Below, one piece after another: positions 7,802-15,730 of a DNA stretch of 23,886 bases. The position numbers and the translations under genes were made by a program. The stretch covers positions 1-23,886 of the forward strand of contig JAOZOU010000018.1 of assembly GCA_029933125.1 (NCBI GenBank), given 5' to 3'. Position 1 is the stretch's first letter, and each line of letters starts with the position of its first letter. A model generated the notes under the pieces. It was given only the letters and a program-made list of their open reading frames with translations, did not search any database and was not told the DNA's origin. The DNA comes from a bacterium (GTDB lineage Bacteria; Arandabacterota; Arandabacteria; Arandabacterales; Arandabacteraceae).

Positions 7802-8663
7802 CGCCAGTCTCTTCCTCCGCTTTCTCGGTTCCATACACCGCTGGTTGTTCTTGCGCAGCCTTCAAAGCATCAGCGGTGAGACGCATCTCATTGCCGTTCT
7901 CGTCTTCCGCGATAACTACTTGGGAGAATATGTCTATGCCGGTTACGGTTGCCTCCCCATAGATTGTTTTCACTTTGCTACCGATCTTGGGAAGACGCTT
8001 TGCCACTTCCATGTAATAGTCACGTTCAAAGGCCAGACAACACATCAGTCTCCCGCATGCACCCGATATCTTTGTAGGACTCACCGAAAGGCTTTGATCT
8101 CTTGCCATCCTCAGAGTGACGGGCTCGAACTCCTGCAAGAAGGTTGTGCAACAATATCTTCTGCCGCATGAGCCAATCCCGCCCAGGCGTTTTGCCTCAT
8201 CGCGAACTCCAATCTGCCTGAGCTCAATGCGTGTTTTATATATGGCTGCAAGATCCTTTACGAGTTCACGGAAGTCAACACGCTCATCGGCTGTGAAGAA
8301 GAAGGTTATCTTGCTACCGTCAAGCTGATATTCAACATCAACCAATTTCATGGGTAGATTGTGTTCTGCGATCTTCTCCTCACAGACTTTTCTTGCCTCT
8401 TCCTCCTTCTTCTTGTTCTCTTCAAACTTAACTATGTCCTCTTGGTTCGCTTTCCTTAAGACCTCAAGAGTCACTGGCCTTATCTTTGTCACCTTCTTAA
8501 GATTCTCTCCAACGCGGATAACTTTGCCCATGTCCCTTCCGCGCTCAACCTGAACAACAACATAGTCCCCGACCTCGATCGGCAGGCCTTTCTTGTTCAC
8601 AAAGTAGTCACTTCTTTCACCCTTGAGCTCAACCTGGACTATCTCAAAATCATTTTCACCCAT
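7791..8663 (-). CDS. ricT: PSP1-domain protein, RicT (YaaT) homologue
   Basis: This is a PSP1 C-terminal domain protein of 290 residues. In Bacillus subtilis RicT works with RicA and RicF in an iron-sulfur complex that affects RNase Y-dependent RNA processing; no RicA or RicF is in this window. The signature cysteines are present: Cys166, Cys171 and Cys172 in GSCGRRYCC, and Cys203, Cys208 and Cys209 in GACGRLMCC. The acidic, lysine-rich segment at about 75-100 is predicted helical, and the tail (about 265-290) is acidic and probably disordered. I chose the ATG at 8663 over a GTG nine bases upstream because an AGGGG precedes it at usual spacing. The order ricT, metG, tatD matches the Bacillus order, where other genes lie between. 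Confidence 0.92.
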   Translation of the reverse strand: MGENDFEIVQVELKGERSDYFVNKKGLPIEVGDYVVVQVERGRDMGKVIRVGENLKKVTKIRPVTLEVLRKANQEDIVKFEENKKKEEEARKVCEEKIAEHNLPMKLVDVEYQLDGSKITFFFTADERVDFRELVKDLAAIYKTRIELRQIGVRDEAKRLGGIGSCGRRYCCTTFLQEFEPVTLRMARDQSLSVSPTKISGACGRLMCCLAFERDYYMEVAKRLPKIGSKVKTIYGEATVTGIDIFSQVVIAEDENGNEMRLTADALKAAQEQPAVYGTEKAEEETGDEE

Positions 8664-8676
8664 TTCCCTCACCCCT

Positions 8677-9879
8677 TTATTTCAAGAGCCACTGCTCTGG
8701 ATCCAATGGCTCCTTACCCTTCCTTATTTCAAAGTGAAGCACTGCACCTTCGGGTGTACTTGTCTCGCCAAGAGTGCCAATCGCCTCACCAGGCTTCACC
8801 ACGTAGGCTGTCTCAACACTAATGGTCTCGAGATGACCATAGAGAGAGTAATAGCCATCTCCGTGATTTATAATAACACAATTACCGAGTCCTGAAACCC
8901 TTCCTGCAAAACTTACACTTCCTGCGGCAATTGCGCGCACCTTTGTTCCTGGAAGTGCTTTGATATCTATACCATTATTCCTGATGATAGTGCCAAACCT
9001 CGGGTGGGTTTCCACACCAAAACTTCCAATTACCTCACCCTGGCATGGCCACATCAAACTTCCACGCCTTGATTCAAACGGTGTCTCAACCCTCACCTCT
9101 TGCTTCTTGCTCTCAAGATTGTCAATGACCGATCCAAGTTCCCTGCTTGTCTCCTCAAGCTTCCTCGCAAGATTCTCATAGTAGGATCGTTTCTGCTTAA
9201 GCTTTGCTACCAAAGCGTCGCGCTCTTGCCTCTTAAGTTCAAGATTGCGGGTTTCCTCCTCAACCTCTCTCTCGACAGCTTCCAGGTTAGCCTTCTTGCT
9301 CTTTATGTGCTCAAGCAGCACACGCCTCGTTTCGAGTCTATCCTCAAACTCCTTCATCAGCTCACGGTCATGTTCGGCTATTACTGAAAGATAATAGATT
9401 CGTTTGGCCAGATCAGCAAATGTATGAGCCGTAAGAAGGATCTCCATCACCTGTCCTCTGCCGAACTTGTAGATAGCCCTCAAGCGCTGTCCGAGCCTGT
9501 TGCGTGCACTCTCAAAGGATGCCTGAGCTCGCTCAAGATCCTTCTCGGTAAGGCTTAAATCCTCAAGAACAACTCTCTTCTTTGCCTTAAGTGTCTCGAG
9601 GAGCTCACGGTTTGCCCTGATCTCACTGTTTATCCTCTCGATCTCAGATGCCAGATCCCTTTCCTGCCCGGCAAGCATCTCTGCCTCTCGCCTCTTGGCT
9701 TCCAGTTCCTTTCTTATCTTCTCAAGCTGCTTCTCCTTCTCACGCAGACGTCTCTCGATAGAGCTCCGATCCCCGGCCAGACCGCTGGAGGATGAAGCTT
9801 GAGGATTCTCATCTGCCCAGCAGGCGAAGCTGAGGCCGAAGATGAAAATCAAAAATCCTATGAATACTCTTGCTCTCAC
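8677..9879 (-). CDS. envC: EnvC-like coiled-coil LytM (M23) factor, probably a non-catalytic amidase activator
   Basis: This 400-residue exported protein starts at a GTG (9879) that shares one base with the ftsX stop, with AAGGTC upstream. A hydrophobic N-terminus (VFIGFLIFIFGLSF) is the signal. A long charged coiled coil runs about 40-280, and a LytM/M23 domain fills 290-400. In active M23 enzymes the first motif is HxGxD and the last HxH. Here they are NNGID (Asn301 in place of His, Asp305 kept) and VLH (Val380 in place of the first His, His382 kept); YGHL keeps His349. Two active-site histidines are therefore lost, as in E. coli EnvC, which does not cut peptidoglycan but activates amidases under FtsEX control. 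Position directly after ftsE-ftsX supports this role. The lack of hydrolysis is inference. Confidence 0.88.
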   Translation of the reverse strand: MRARVFIGFLIFIFGLSFACWADENPQASSSSGLAGDRSSIERRLREKEKQLEKIRKELEAKRREAEMLAGQERDLASEIERINSEIRANRELLETLKAKKRVVLEDLSLTEKDLERAQASFESARNRLGQRLRAIYKFGRGQVMEILLTAHTFADLAKRIYYLSVIAEHDRELMKEFEDRLETRRVLLEHIKSKKANLEAVEREVEEETRNLELKRQERDALVAKLKQKRSYYENLARKLEETSRELGSVIDNLESKKQEVRVETPFESRRGSLMWPCQGEVIGSFGVETHPRFGTIIRNNGIDIKALPGTKVRAIAAGSVSFAGRVSGLGNCVIINHGDGYYSLYGHLETISVETAYVVKPGEAIGTLGETSTPEGAVLHFEIRKGKEPLDPEQWLLK

Positions 9880-10739
9880 TACTCGACCTTCTCGCGCAAA
9901 AAGGAGCGCAGTGAAACCCAGCTGCCGAGCATGGCAACGAACAAACCGAAGACAACAAAGAAGAGGATCAGCTGCCATGACATGAAGACAGCCTGGGGTA
10001 CCTTCACATTGATAACCCGATAGCCAGCATAGAGAACCAGAAGAGAGAGCACTATCGAGATGGAACCGTGGATAGCTCCCTCAATGAGGAAGGGCTGCAT
10101 GATGAAAGCATCGGTTGCTCCTACGAGCTTGAGAATCCTTATGAGTTCGCGCCTTGCATAAAGGGTAAGTCTCACCGTGTATGAGACTGTGACCACAGCT
10201 GCGATACCGACAATGAGCCCCACACCGAGATCCACAAGGGCAACCGCTCTAACAAGGCGTTCGAGCCTTGTAATCCATCCCCTTCCATAGCTGAGATCTT
10301 CAACCTGGGGAAACTGACGAATCCTTTCAGCCACACCCGTTATCCTTTCCTTTAACCGATACTGAGGTTTGAGCGTCACCTCGACGGATGCTGGCAGTGG
10401 GTTGATATCAAGTGCATCGAGGATGTAACTTCGCGTTCCAAATTCCGTCCTCAGCCTCTCGAGGGCATCTGATGGACTCACATAGCGTATCGTCTCCACA
10501 TAAGGAATCTTCCCAATCTCTGCCATGAGGGAATCAGCTGCCTCCCTTGGGGTATCATCATGGAGAAAAGCCACTATCTCAACCTTCTCGTGTGCATATC
10601 TCAGAACTTCCCTCAAGTTGGCGGTTGCCATGAGGAAGATGCCAAGTATGAGAAGCGAGCAAGTCATTATGATGATGCAAGCAACAGACATGAAGCCTGC
10701 TCTTCTTATCCCCGATAGTGCCTGTCTAAGGTGATACAC
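9879..10739 (-). CDS. ftsX: Cell division ABC transporter permease FtsX
   Basis: This 286-residue inner-membrane protein has the FtsX layout. Transmembrane helix 1 is at about 17-39, a periplasmic domain at about 45-165, and helices 2-4 at about 168-189, 222-242 and 253-275. The cytoplasmic loop RRELIRILKLVGATDAFI (197-214) is the hallmark that couples to FtsE. The periplasmic domain would contact the EnvC coiled coil. The start is GTG at 10739, immediately after the ftsE TAA, with AAGGGGGC upstream. It is co-transcribed and tightly coupled with ftsE and the EnvC-like gene. Confidence 0.95.
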   Translation of the reverse strand: MYHLRQALSGIRRAGFMSVACIIIMTCSLLILGIFLMATANLREVLRYAHEKVEIVAFLHDDTPREAADSLMAEIGKIPYVETIRYVSPSDALERLRTEFGTRSYILDALDINPLPASVEVTLKPQYRLKERITGVAERIRQFPQVEDLSYGRGWITRLERLVRAVALVDLGVGLIVGIAAVVTVSYTVRLTLYARRELIRILKLVGATDAFIMQPFLIEGAIHGSISIVLSLLVLYAGYRVINVKVPQAVFMSWQLILFFVVFGLFVAMLGSWVSLRSFLREKVE

Positions 10740-11411
10740 TTACTTGCCCCCTTCATCGCTTACAAGTCTTCCTGCATCCAGCCTCACAACCCTCTTGCCA
10801 AGCCGCTCGGCGTGCCGCAGATCATGTGTGGCAACGACAACTGTGGTTCCAGCTCTGTTGATGTCAACGAGAAGATCAAAGATGCCAAGTGCAGTATCAG
10901 GATCAAGATTCCCTGTAGGTTCGTCTGCAAGCAGAAGTGATGGCCTAAGAGCTATGGCTCGAGCAATTGCCGTTCGCTGCTGCTCCCCACCTGAGAGCTT
11001 TGGTGGTAGCTGGTGACGTTTCGCCGAGAGACCAACAGAATGAAGAACGATGTTTGCGCGCTTCCTTATGTCAGCCGCCTTCTTACCAGCGGCTCTTAAC
11101 GCTATCGCAACGTTTTCAAAGGCACTTAGATCCGGTATCAGGCGGAAGTCCTGAAACACGACACCGACCTTGCGTCTTAGCATAGCAATATCTTTTCCAT
11201 GAATGGTGCTCGATGAGTAATCACCAACCCGCACCTCACCTTTGCTGGGGAACTCATCCATGTAAATCAATTTAAGTAGCGTAGTTTTGCCAGCCCCTGA
11301 AGGTCCTGTTATGAAAATGAATTCCCCCTTTTCTATGACGAGATTGATGCAGTCCAGAGCAACTATCTCGCGTCCATAGACCTTGCTCACGTCAGCAAAC
11401 TCAACCAGCAT
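10740..11411 (-). CDS. ftsE: Cell division ATP-binding protein FtsE
   Basis: This 223-residue ABC ATPase forms the FtsEX complex that controls septal peptidoglycan hydrolysis from the inner face of the membrane. Walker A is GPSGAGKTT (36-44), the Q-loop is VFQDFRLI (Gln87), the signature is LSGGEQQR (139-146), Walker B is LLLADEPTGNLD (Asp163, Glu164), and the switch His196 is in ATHD. The FQDFRLIPDL stretch is characteristic of FtsE among ABC ATPases. The ATG at 11411 follows a GAGGTTG ribosome site and overlaps the end of pdxA by 11 bases. Confidence 0.96.
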   Translation of the reverse strand: MLVEFADVSKVYGREIVALDCINLVIEKGEFIFITGPSGAGKTTLLKLIYMDEFPSKGEVRVGDYSSSTIHGKDIAMLRRKVGVVFQDFRLIPDLSAFENVAIALRAAGKKAADIRKRANIVLHSVGLSAKRHQLPPKLSGGEQQRTAIARAIALRPSLLLADEPTGNLDPDTALGIFDLLVDINRAGTTVVVATHDLRHAERLGKRVVRLDAGRLVSDEGGK

Positions 11412-12405
11412 TTCTCAACCTCTTTATTATCCTCGCACACTCGACCATTGCAGCAATCATGCTTCTCTCGGAGGCAATGCCCTTGCCTGCGATGTCAAAC
11501 GCTGTTCCGTGTCCTGGCGAAGTTCTCACTATGGGTATACCAAGTGTGATGTTTACGACATCATCAAAACCGTGTGATCGCAATGCTATCATCCCCTGGT
11601 CATGATACATGGCAAGAATGCAATCATAATTCTTCCAAACAGCATCAGAGAAAAGATAATCTGCTGCGACTGGACCATCTACTTTGATCCTCTTCCTCCT
11701 TGCTGACCTGATTGCTGGCTCTATGACCTCCTTTTCCTCAACACCGAGAAATCCACCCTCACCACAGTGGGGATTCAAACATGCAACACCTATACGTGGC
11801 TTCCGAATCCCCATATAAAGATCGATATATTTGGCTGCAAGCTTTATGCGCTCGAGGATGTCATCGATCGTCAGCATCTGGGGGACTTCGCCAATGGTGA
11901 CATGCCCCGTTGCAAAGATCACTCGCAATTTCCTCCTTACGAGCATCATTGCATATTTAGACGTCCCTGTCATTCTCGCGAGCATCTCGGTGTGGCCAAT
12001 CATGCCATAGCCTGCTAGAGCCAGCGACTCCTTTGAAACCGGAGCAGTTACGATCCCATCAACTTCACCTGAAAGAGCGAGCCGCGCGGCCTCCTCAATT
12101 GCCTTACCAGCAATCTCCCCATTAGATCGCGATGGTCGCCCAACTTGATATCTGACCCGAGCCGTTGCCACTTCATGGATGGGAATAGTTTCGCCGCTGG
12201 CAAGCTTGAAGCCTGCCTCTGCCAAGCTTATTGGCAAGCCGAGGCGCTTAGCAGTTGCTTCCAGAATTTTCCCACTGCCAACGAGTGAGAAATGAGCGGA
12301 ACGCCTGGCAGAAATCTGAAAAAGCGCTTTAAGCACGATCTCAGGTCCTATACCACCTGGATCGCCCATTGATATGGCAATCTTTGGTTTCACTTGGCTG
12401 TCCAA
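11401..12405 (-). CDS. pdxA: 4-hydroxythreonine-4-phosphate dehydrogenase PdxA
   Basis: This enzyme oxidises 4-phosphohydroxy-L-threonine in the DXP-dependent pyridoxal phosphate pathway. The product has up to 334 residues. Metal ligands are visible as His168 (ATGHVTI), His213 (NPHCGEGG) and His268 (MYHDQG); their spacing of 45 and 55 residues equals that of E. coli His166, His211 and His266. His138 in GHTE is the substrate histidine. The N-terminal motif is KIAISMGDPGGIGPE. The start is uncertain: TTG at 12405 or GTG at 12393 (reading VKPKIAISMGDP). Neither has a good ribosome site, and the GTG form fits the family N-terminus well. The related PdxA2 4-phosphoerythronate/threonate dehydrogenases are an alternative, but the surA-side neighbourhood matches E. 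coli surA-pdxA and favours vitamin B6 synthesis. Confidence 0.92.
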   Translation of the reverse strand: MDSQVKPKIAISMGDPGGIGPEIVLKALFQISARRSAHFSLVGSGKILEATAKRLGLPISLAEAGFKLASGETIPIHEVATARVRYQVGRPSRSNGEIAGKAIEEAARLALSGEVDGIVTAPVSKESLALAGYGMIGHTEMLARMTGTSKYAMMLVRRKLRVIFATGHVTIGEVPQMLTIDDILERIKLAAKYIDLYMGIRKPRIGVACLNPHCGEGGFLGVEEKEVIEPAIRSARRKRIKVDGPVAADYLFSDAVWKNYDCILAMYHDQGMIALRSHGFDDVVNITLGIPIVRTSPGHGTAFDIAGKGIASERSMIAAMVECARIIKRLRNAG

Positions 12406-12417
12406 TCTGCGGGAGAT

Positions 12418-12687
12418 CTACAGGTAGGGGTCGTTGAATTCCTGTCTGAGCAATTCGTAAAACCTGGCACCCTCGGTGCGTTTAAAGTTTCTCTGCGGAA
12501 TCTCAACAACCTTGAGTTCAAGCTGCTCCCTGCGCAGGTCTAAACCGATCACGTCCCCTGGCTTGATCTCCTTACCCGCCTTAGCGGGCTTCCCATTTAG
12601 GTCAACACGACCCTCTTCACAAAGTCGTTTAGCTAAGGTTCGTTGCTTTACCAATCCAACTCGCTTGAGAAAAACATCCAGCCGCAA
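12418..12687 (-). CDS. RqcP-like S4-domain RNA-binding protein (YabO/Hsp15 family)
   Basis: This small basic protein of 89 residues is essentially one S4 RNA-binding domain, RLDVFLKRVGLVKQRTLAK, followed by EEGRVDLNGKPAKAGKEI and KPGDVI. It closely resembles B. subtilis RqcP/YabO (86 residues), which binds stalled 50S-nascent chain complexes and supports RqcH-driven alanine tailing. Hsp15 of proteobacteria is the related alternative. I chose the TTG at 12687 because it gives the family N-terminus MRLDxFLK and has a GAAGTGA purine run upstream; a TTG at 12705 overlapping the preceding stop is possible. No RqcH is present here. The gene sits between the SurA-like gene and pdxA. Confidence 0.85.
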   Translation of the reverse strand: MRLDVFLKRVGLVKQRTLAKRLCEEGRVDLNGKPAKAGKEIKPGDVIGLDLRREQLELKVVEIPQRNFKRTEGARFYELLRQEFNDPYL

Positions 12688-12701
12688 AGTGTCACTTCGG
12701 A

Positions 12702-13991
12702 TCAAGGATCGAGGTACTTGATATAGACTTCCTGCCTTGCCTCTTCAAGCCATTTCTCAAGAAGTGCCTGGCGCTTCCTTGTCTCGATAAAGTTGCGAAT
12801 CCACTGTCTGGCTTCATCCAGACTTGGCTTTCTGCTCGAACCCTTTGAAACCAGCTTAAGAATTTGAAATCCCTGGTCTGTATGAATTACTTCAGATATG
12901 TCACCCGGTTCCATTCCCTTGATAGCATCCTGATAAACCTGATCAAGAGCCGAAACATCCAGCTCACCTAGATATCCACCGTTTGTACGCGTCTGTACGT
13001 CATCACTATATTGACGCGCAAGTGATTCGAAACTTTCCCCACCCATAGCCCTTGATCTTATGTCTTCAGCCAATTTTAGTGCCCGTGAGGTGTCTTCATG
13101 GCTTGGCTCCAGCCTCACGAAAATATGTCTGAGCTTATAGCGACCATCGATTATCGTATCCACCTTGACGATCTCAAATCCGTATCGCGTTCGAACTGGC
13201 GTCGAAACCTCCCCCCGACCAAGATCACGAGCAATGTTTGCAATTTCCTCACGAAGATCTGCCAGGCTCACCATGCCGATAAGTCCACCGTTGTTCCTCG
13301 TCAGGGCATCATCGGAGACATCTTTCGCAACCGTTTCAAAGGATTCGCCAGCAGTGATGCGCTCATGGGCACTCTCGATTCGCTTTATCGCCTCAGCCTC
13401 CCGTTTGCTATCAACCCTGGGAACAATGATTATGTGCGACAGGCCAACAACGGCAGGCAGCTCAGGTATAGAATCGAATTTGTTTTGATAGAAGCGCGTT
13501 ATGTCGCTTTCGCTAACCTCTATATTCCCAAACTTCTGCCTCATGAGCCGATCCACGAGAAGCTGTTCCTCAATATCCTTGCGATAGCGAAGCTTGAGGT
13601 CTTTAAGAGTCATTCCCTGCCTTCTGAGCTCATTCATAAAGGCTTCCTTGGAGCCTGCGGCTTTCGTCATATCCTCTATCCATCGATCAAGCGCATCCTC
13701 AACATCGGTTCGCGTCACCTCAATGCCCATATCCTTGGCTTTAACAACAACTACCTTTCGGTCGATCATGCGTTCAAGTACATCCTTCCTGAGGCTGTCA
13801 AGTGATGCCGAGTCCTGCGGCACAGCCTCTCCCCTCATCTGCATGAGATAGATCTCCTCATCGAGGGCATTGTCGATGTCACTCATGAGGATGGGCTCCT
13901 CATCGACGACTGCCACAATCTTATCAATGAGCTCCTGCGAAAAACCAGCAACTGGCAGAAGCAGACACAAAATGAAGATGGATTTTTTCAA
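12702..13991 (-). CDS. SurA-like periplasmic chaperone with two PpiC domains
   Basis: This exported foldase of 429 residues has a signal peptide (KKSIFILCLLLPVAGFSQ) and a SurA N-terminal chaperone region (about 19-165, with IDKIVAVVDEEPILMSDID). Two parvulin PpiC domains follow at about 180-280 (LSHIIIV, GGLIGMV, YGFEIVKV) and 285-390 (LRHIFVRL, GGYLGEL, QGFQILKL), then a C-terminal helix. This is the SurA domain order, and the role would be folding outer-membrane or periplasmic proteins. The start is TTG at 13991, supported by an AAGGAG site eight bases upstream and by the signal peptide; it overlaps the upstream PpiC gene stop by four bases (TTGA). Two genes upstream of pdxA, it mirrors the E. 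coli surA-pdxA pair. Confidence 0.92.
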   Translation of the reverse strand: MKKSIFILCLLLPVAGFSQELIDKIVAVVDEEPILMSDIDNALDEEIYLMQMRGEAVPQDSASLDSLRKDVLERMIDRKVVVVKAKDMGIEVTRTDVEDALDRWIEDMTKAAGSKEAFMNELRRQGMTLKDLKLRYRKDIEEQLLVDRLMRQKFGNIEVSESDITRFYQNKFDSIPELPAVVGLSHIIIVPRVDSKREAEAIKRIESAHERITAGESFETVAKDVSDDALTRNNGGLIGMVSLADLREEIANIARDLGRGEVSTPVRTRYGFEIVKVDTIIDGRYKLRHIFVRLEPSHEDTSRALKLAEDIRSRAMGGESFESLARQYSDDVQTRTNGGYLGELDVSALDQVYQDAIKGMEPGDISEVIHTDQGFQILKLVSKGSSRKPSLDEARQWIRNFIETRKRQALLEKWLEEARQEVYIKYLDP

Positions 13992-15697
13992 TCTCTCTGC
14001 TCCTTAAGCCTTGCGAAATCAACGGAGGCAATAGCTTCAGGATAAACCTCGACCTTGTATTCTTGCATGCGCTGTTTAAGCCAATCCCCAAAAACCTGAT
14101 CCTGCTCAAGTTGGAGAACACGGTTCTCGAGCATGTCCTTGACCTCTTCGAACTCGAGCTGCCTCGACGGAATCTTCTCAAGAACTTTTACAATCATATA
14201 GCCCTCGGGTCCGAAGCCAGGCGGCACCATCATGGGTTTCGAGAACCCACCAACATCGAGACTATCAACAACCTCTTGAAGTTGTGGAAATTTCTCAAGA
14301 TCTCTATTGTAGAGCACACGCACGAGCTCGCCACCTCTTTCGGCAGTTGTCTTATCAATAGATTTCGCTTTCGCAAGACCAGCAAAATCCTTGCCCTGCT
14401 CGAGCTCATTGTAAATATCCTGAGCCTCTTGCTCACTCGCAAGGACAATTACTGCAAGCCTTGTTCCAGGATCTGTCACGAGCTGATCCTTATTCTTCTC
14501 ATAGAAATCCCTAAGCTTTGCATCATCAACTTTTACATCTTTGACGATTTCATCATGCATTGCAGTTACGATAACTTCCTCCTGCGCTCTCTCAGCTGCT
14601 CGGCGAACATCGGGGCGATTCTCGTAGCCCTCACTGCGCATATCCATAGTCCACAATTCCCCTGTTATCAAGTCACCAACGAGTGACTTGAGTGTTTCCG
14701 CATCAAATGCCTCGCTAAGTATCACCAGCCCAGGCTGAGCCTTGAGCTTCTCCACATAATTCCTAACCTGCCATTCTCCCCCATCATAGGTAGCAAGCTT
14801 GCGGCTAAGCTCCTCATCGGAGAAATCGGGGATTGAGCCTGGCTCGACGTCAGGTTTTGAATAAAGCGCCTTGAACTTTGAAACAACAAGATCGACTACA
14901 TCATCATGGAAGGTGAGATGATATTTCTCCCGTATCTTCGCTGCGAGGTTTCTGTGGACCGTGTTCTCACGTCTCATCCTTTCCATTGTTTCGAGGTTTG
15001 CTTTGATTGCATCGTAGGATTGCTGTTCAATGGGCTCCTTCGAGTAAAGCTTAACAAGGACGTAGTAGGTATCATAGGGCAGGGGTCCAATCACATCGCC
15101 GGGATTCATGGTCATGATCTTGTCTTCAATATCAGCTGGCATAAGACCGAGAGGACGGATTCCCAAATCGCCCTCGCGATCACGAGAGGCATCAAGGGAA
15201 TAGATGCTTGCAAGATCTTCGAAGCTTTGTCCTTGCTTGAGCTTCTCGGCTACCTTATCAGCCATGGATTTTGAGCGGAGAAAGATCCAGCCAAGATGAT
15301 AGCGGTAACGCTGTTTGGCATATAAATCTTTGATGTCATCCTCGGTGATCTTGACCTGAGACCTCACCTTATCATTGTAGTAGGCACGCCAGGCTTGCAT
15401 CTCAAGAGCATTCTGGAAGGCTTTGATGGCATCCGGTGACCTGTCGAGACCCCGCTTTATCGCTTCCCGTTTCACGATTTCCTTGCTGACAACATCCTTA
15501 ACAAACTGTTCCTTGGCATCGACCGTGCTGAGATCAGGACGCGCATCGGGACTGATTGCAAGATATTCCTGTTTTATCTGACCAACAGTAATGACATCAT
15601 CACCGATGCGAGCTACTACCTTTTGATCTTCCTTTCCGCACGATATCACCGCCATAGCTGCTGCGATAAGCAAGAAGACAAGCAAGTTTCTCGCCAT
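13988..15697 (-). CDS. PpiC-type peptidyl-prolyl isomerase lipoprotein
   Basis: This 569-residue protein carries a signal with lipobox VISC (Cys20) and is predicted to be a lipid-anchored periplasmic foldase, like PrsA/SurA/PpiD relatives. A SurA/PpiC N-terminal helical region (about 25-125) contains ARIGDDVITVGQIKQEYL. It is followed by a first PpiC domain (about 130-225: YHLGWIFLRSKSMADKVAEK, GDLGIRPLGLMP) and a second, more diverged one (about 400-505: RLAVIVLASEQEAQDIYNEL, AERGGELVRVL). The helical middle section (about 230-390) is unassigned. The ATG at 15697 has a GGAG site seven to eight bases upstream. It follows mfd after 33 bases, one of the largest gaps in the operon, and overlaps the SurA-like gene downstream. 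The two parvulins probably act in one folding pathway. Confidence 0.88.
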   Translation of the reverse strand: MARNLLVFLLIAAAMAVISCGKEDQKVVARIGDDVITVGQIKQEYLAISPDARPDLSTVDAKEQFVKDVVSKEIVKREAIKRGLDRSPDAIKAFQNALEMQAWRAYYNDKVRSQVKITEDDIKDLYAKQRYRYHLGWIFLRSKSMADKVAEKLKQGQSFEDLASIYSLDASRDREGDLGIRPLGLMPADIEDKIMTMNPGDVIGPLPYDTYYVLVKLYSKEPIEQQSYDAIKANLETMERMRRENTVHRNLAAKIREKYHLTFHDDVVDLVVSKFKALYSKPDVEPGSIPDFSDEELSRKLATYDGGEWQVRNYVEKLKAQPGLVILSEAFDAETLKSLVGDLITGELWTMDMRSEGYENRPDVRRAAERAQEEVIVTAMHDEIVKDVKVDDAKLRDFYEKNKDQLVTDPGTRLAVIVLASEQEAQDIYNELEQGKDFAGLAKAKSIDKTTAERGGELVRVLYNRDLEKFPQLQEVVDSLDVGGFSKPMMVPPGFGPEGYMIVKVLEKIPSRQLEFEEVKDMLENRVLQLEQDQVFGDWLKQRMQEYKVEVYPEAIASVDFARLKEQRD

Positions 15698-15730
15698 GGT
15701 ATCTCTCCTTTCTGTTGTTGAGCCAAACTA

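Noticed and set aside
13098-13805. Plus-strand frame of 235 codons
   Set aside because: It is antisense to the SurA-like gene, has no plausible domain, and lies opposite conserved PpiC motifs.
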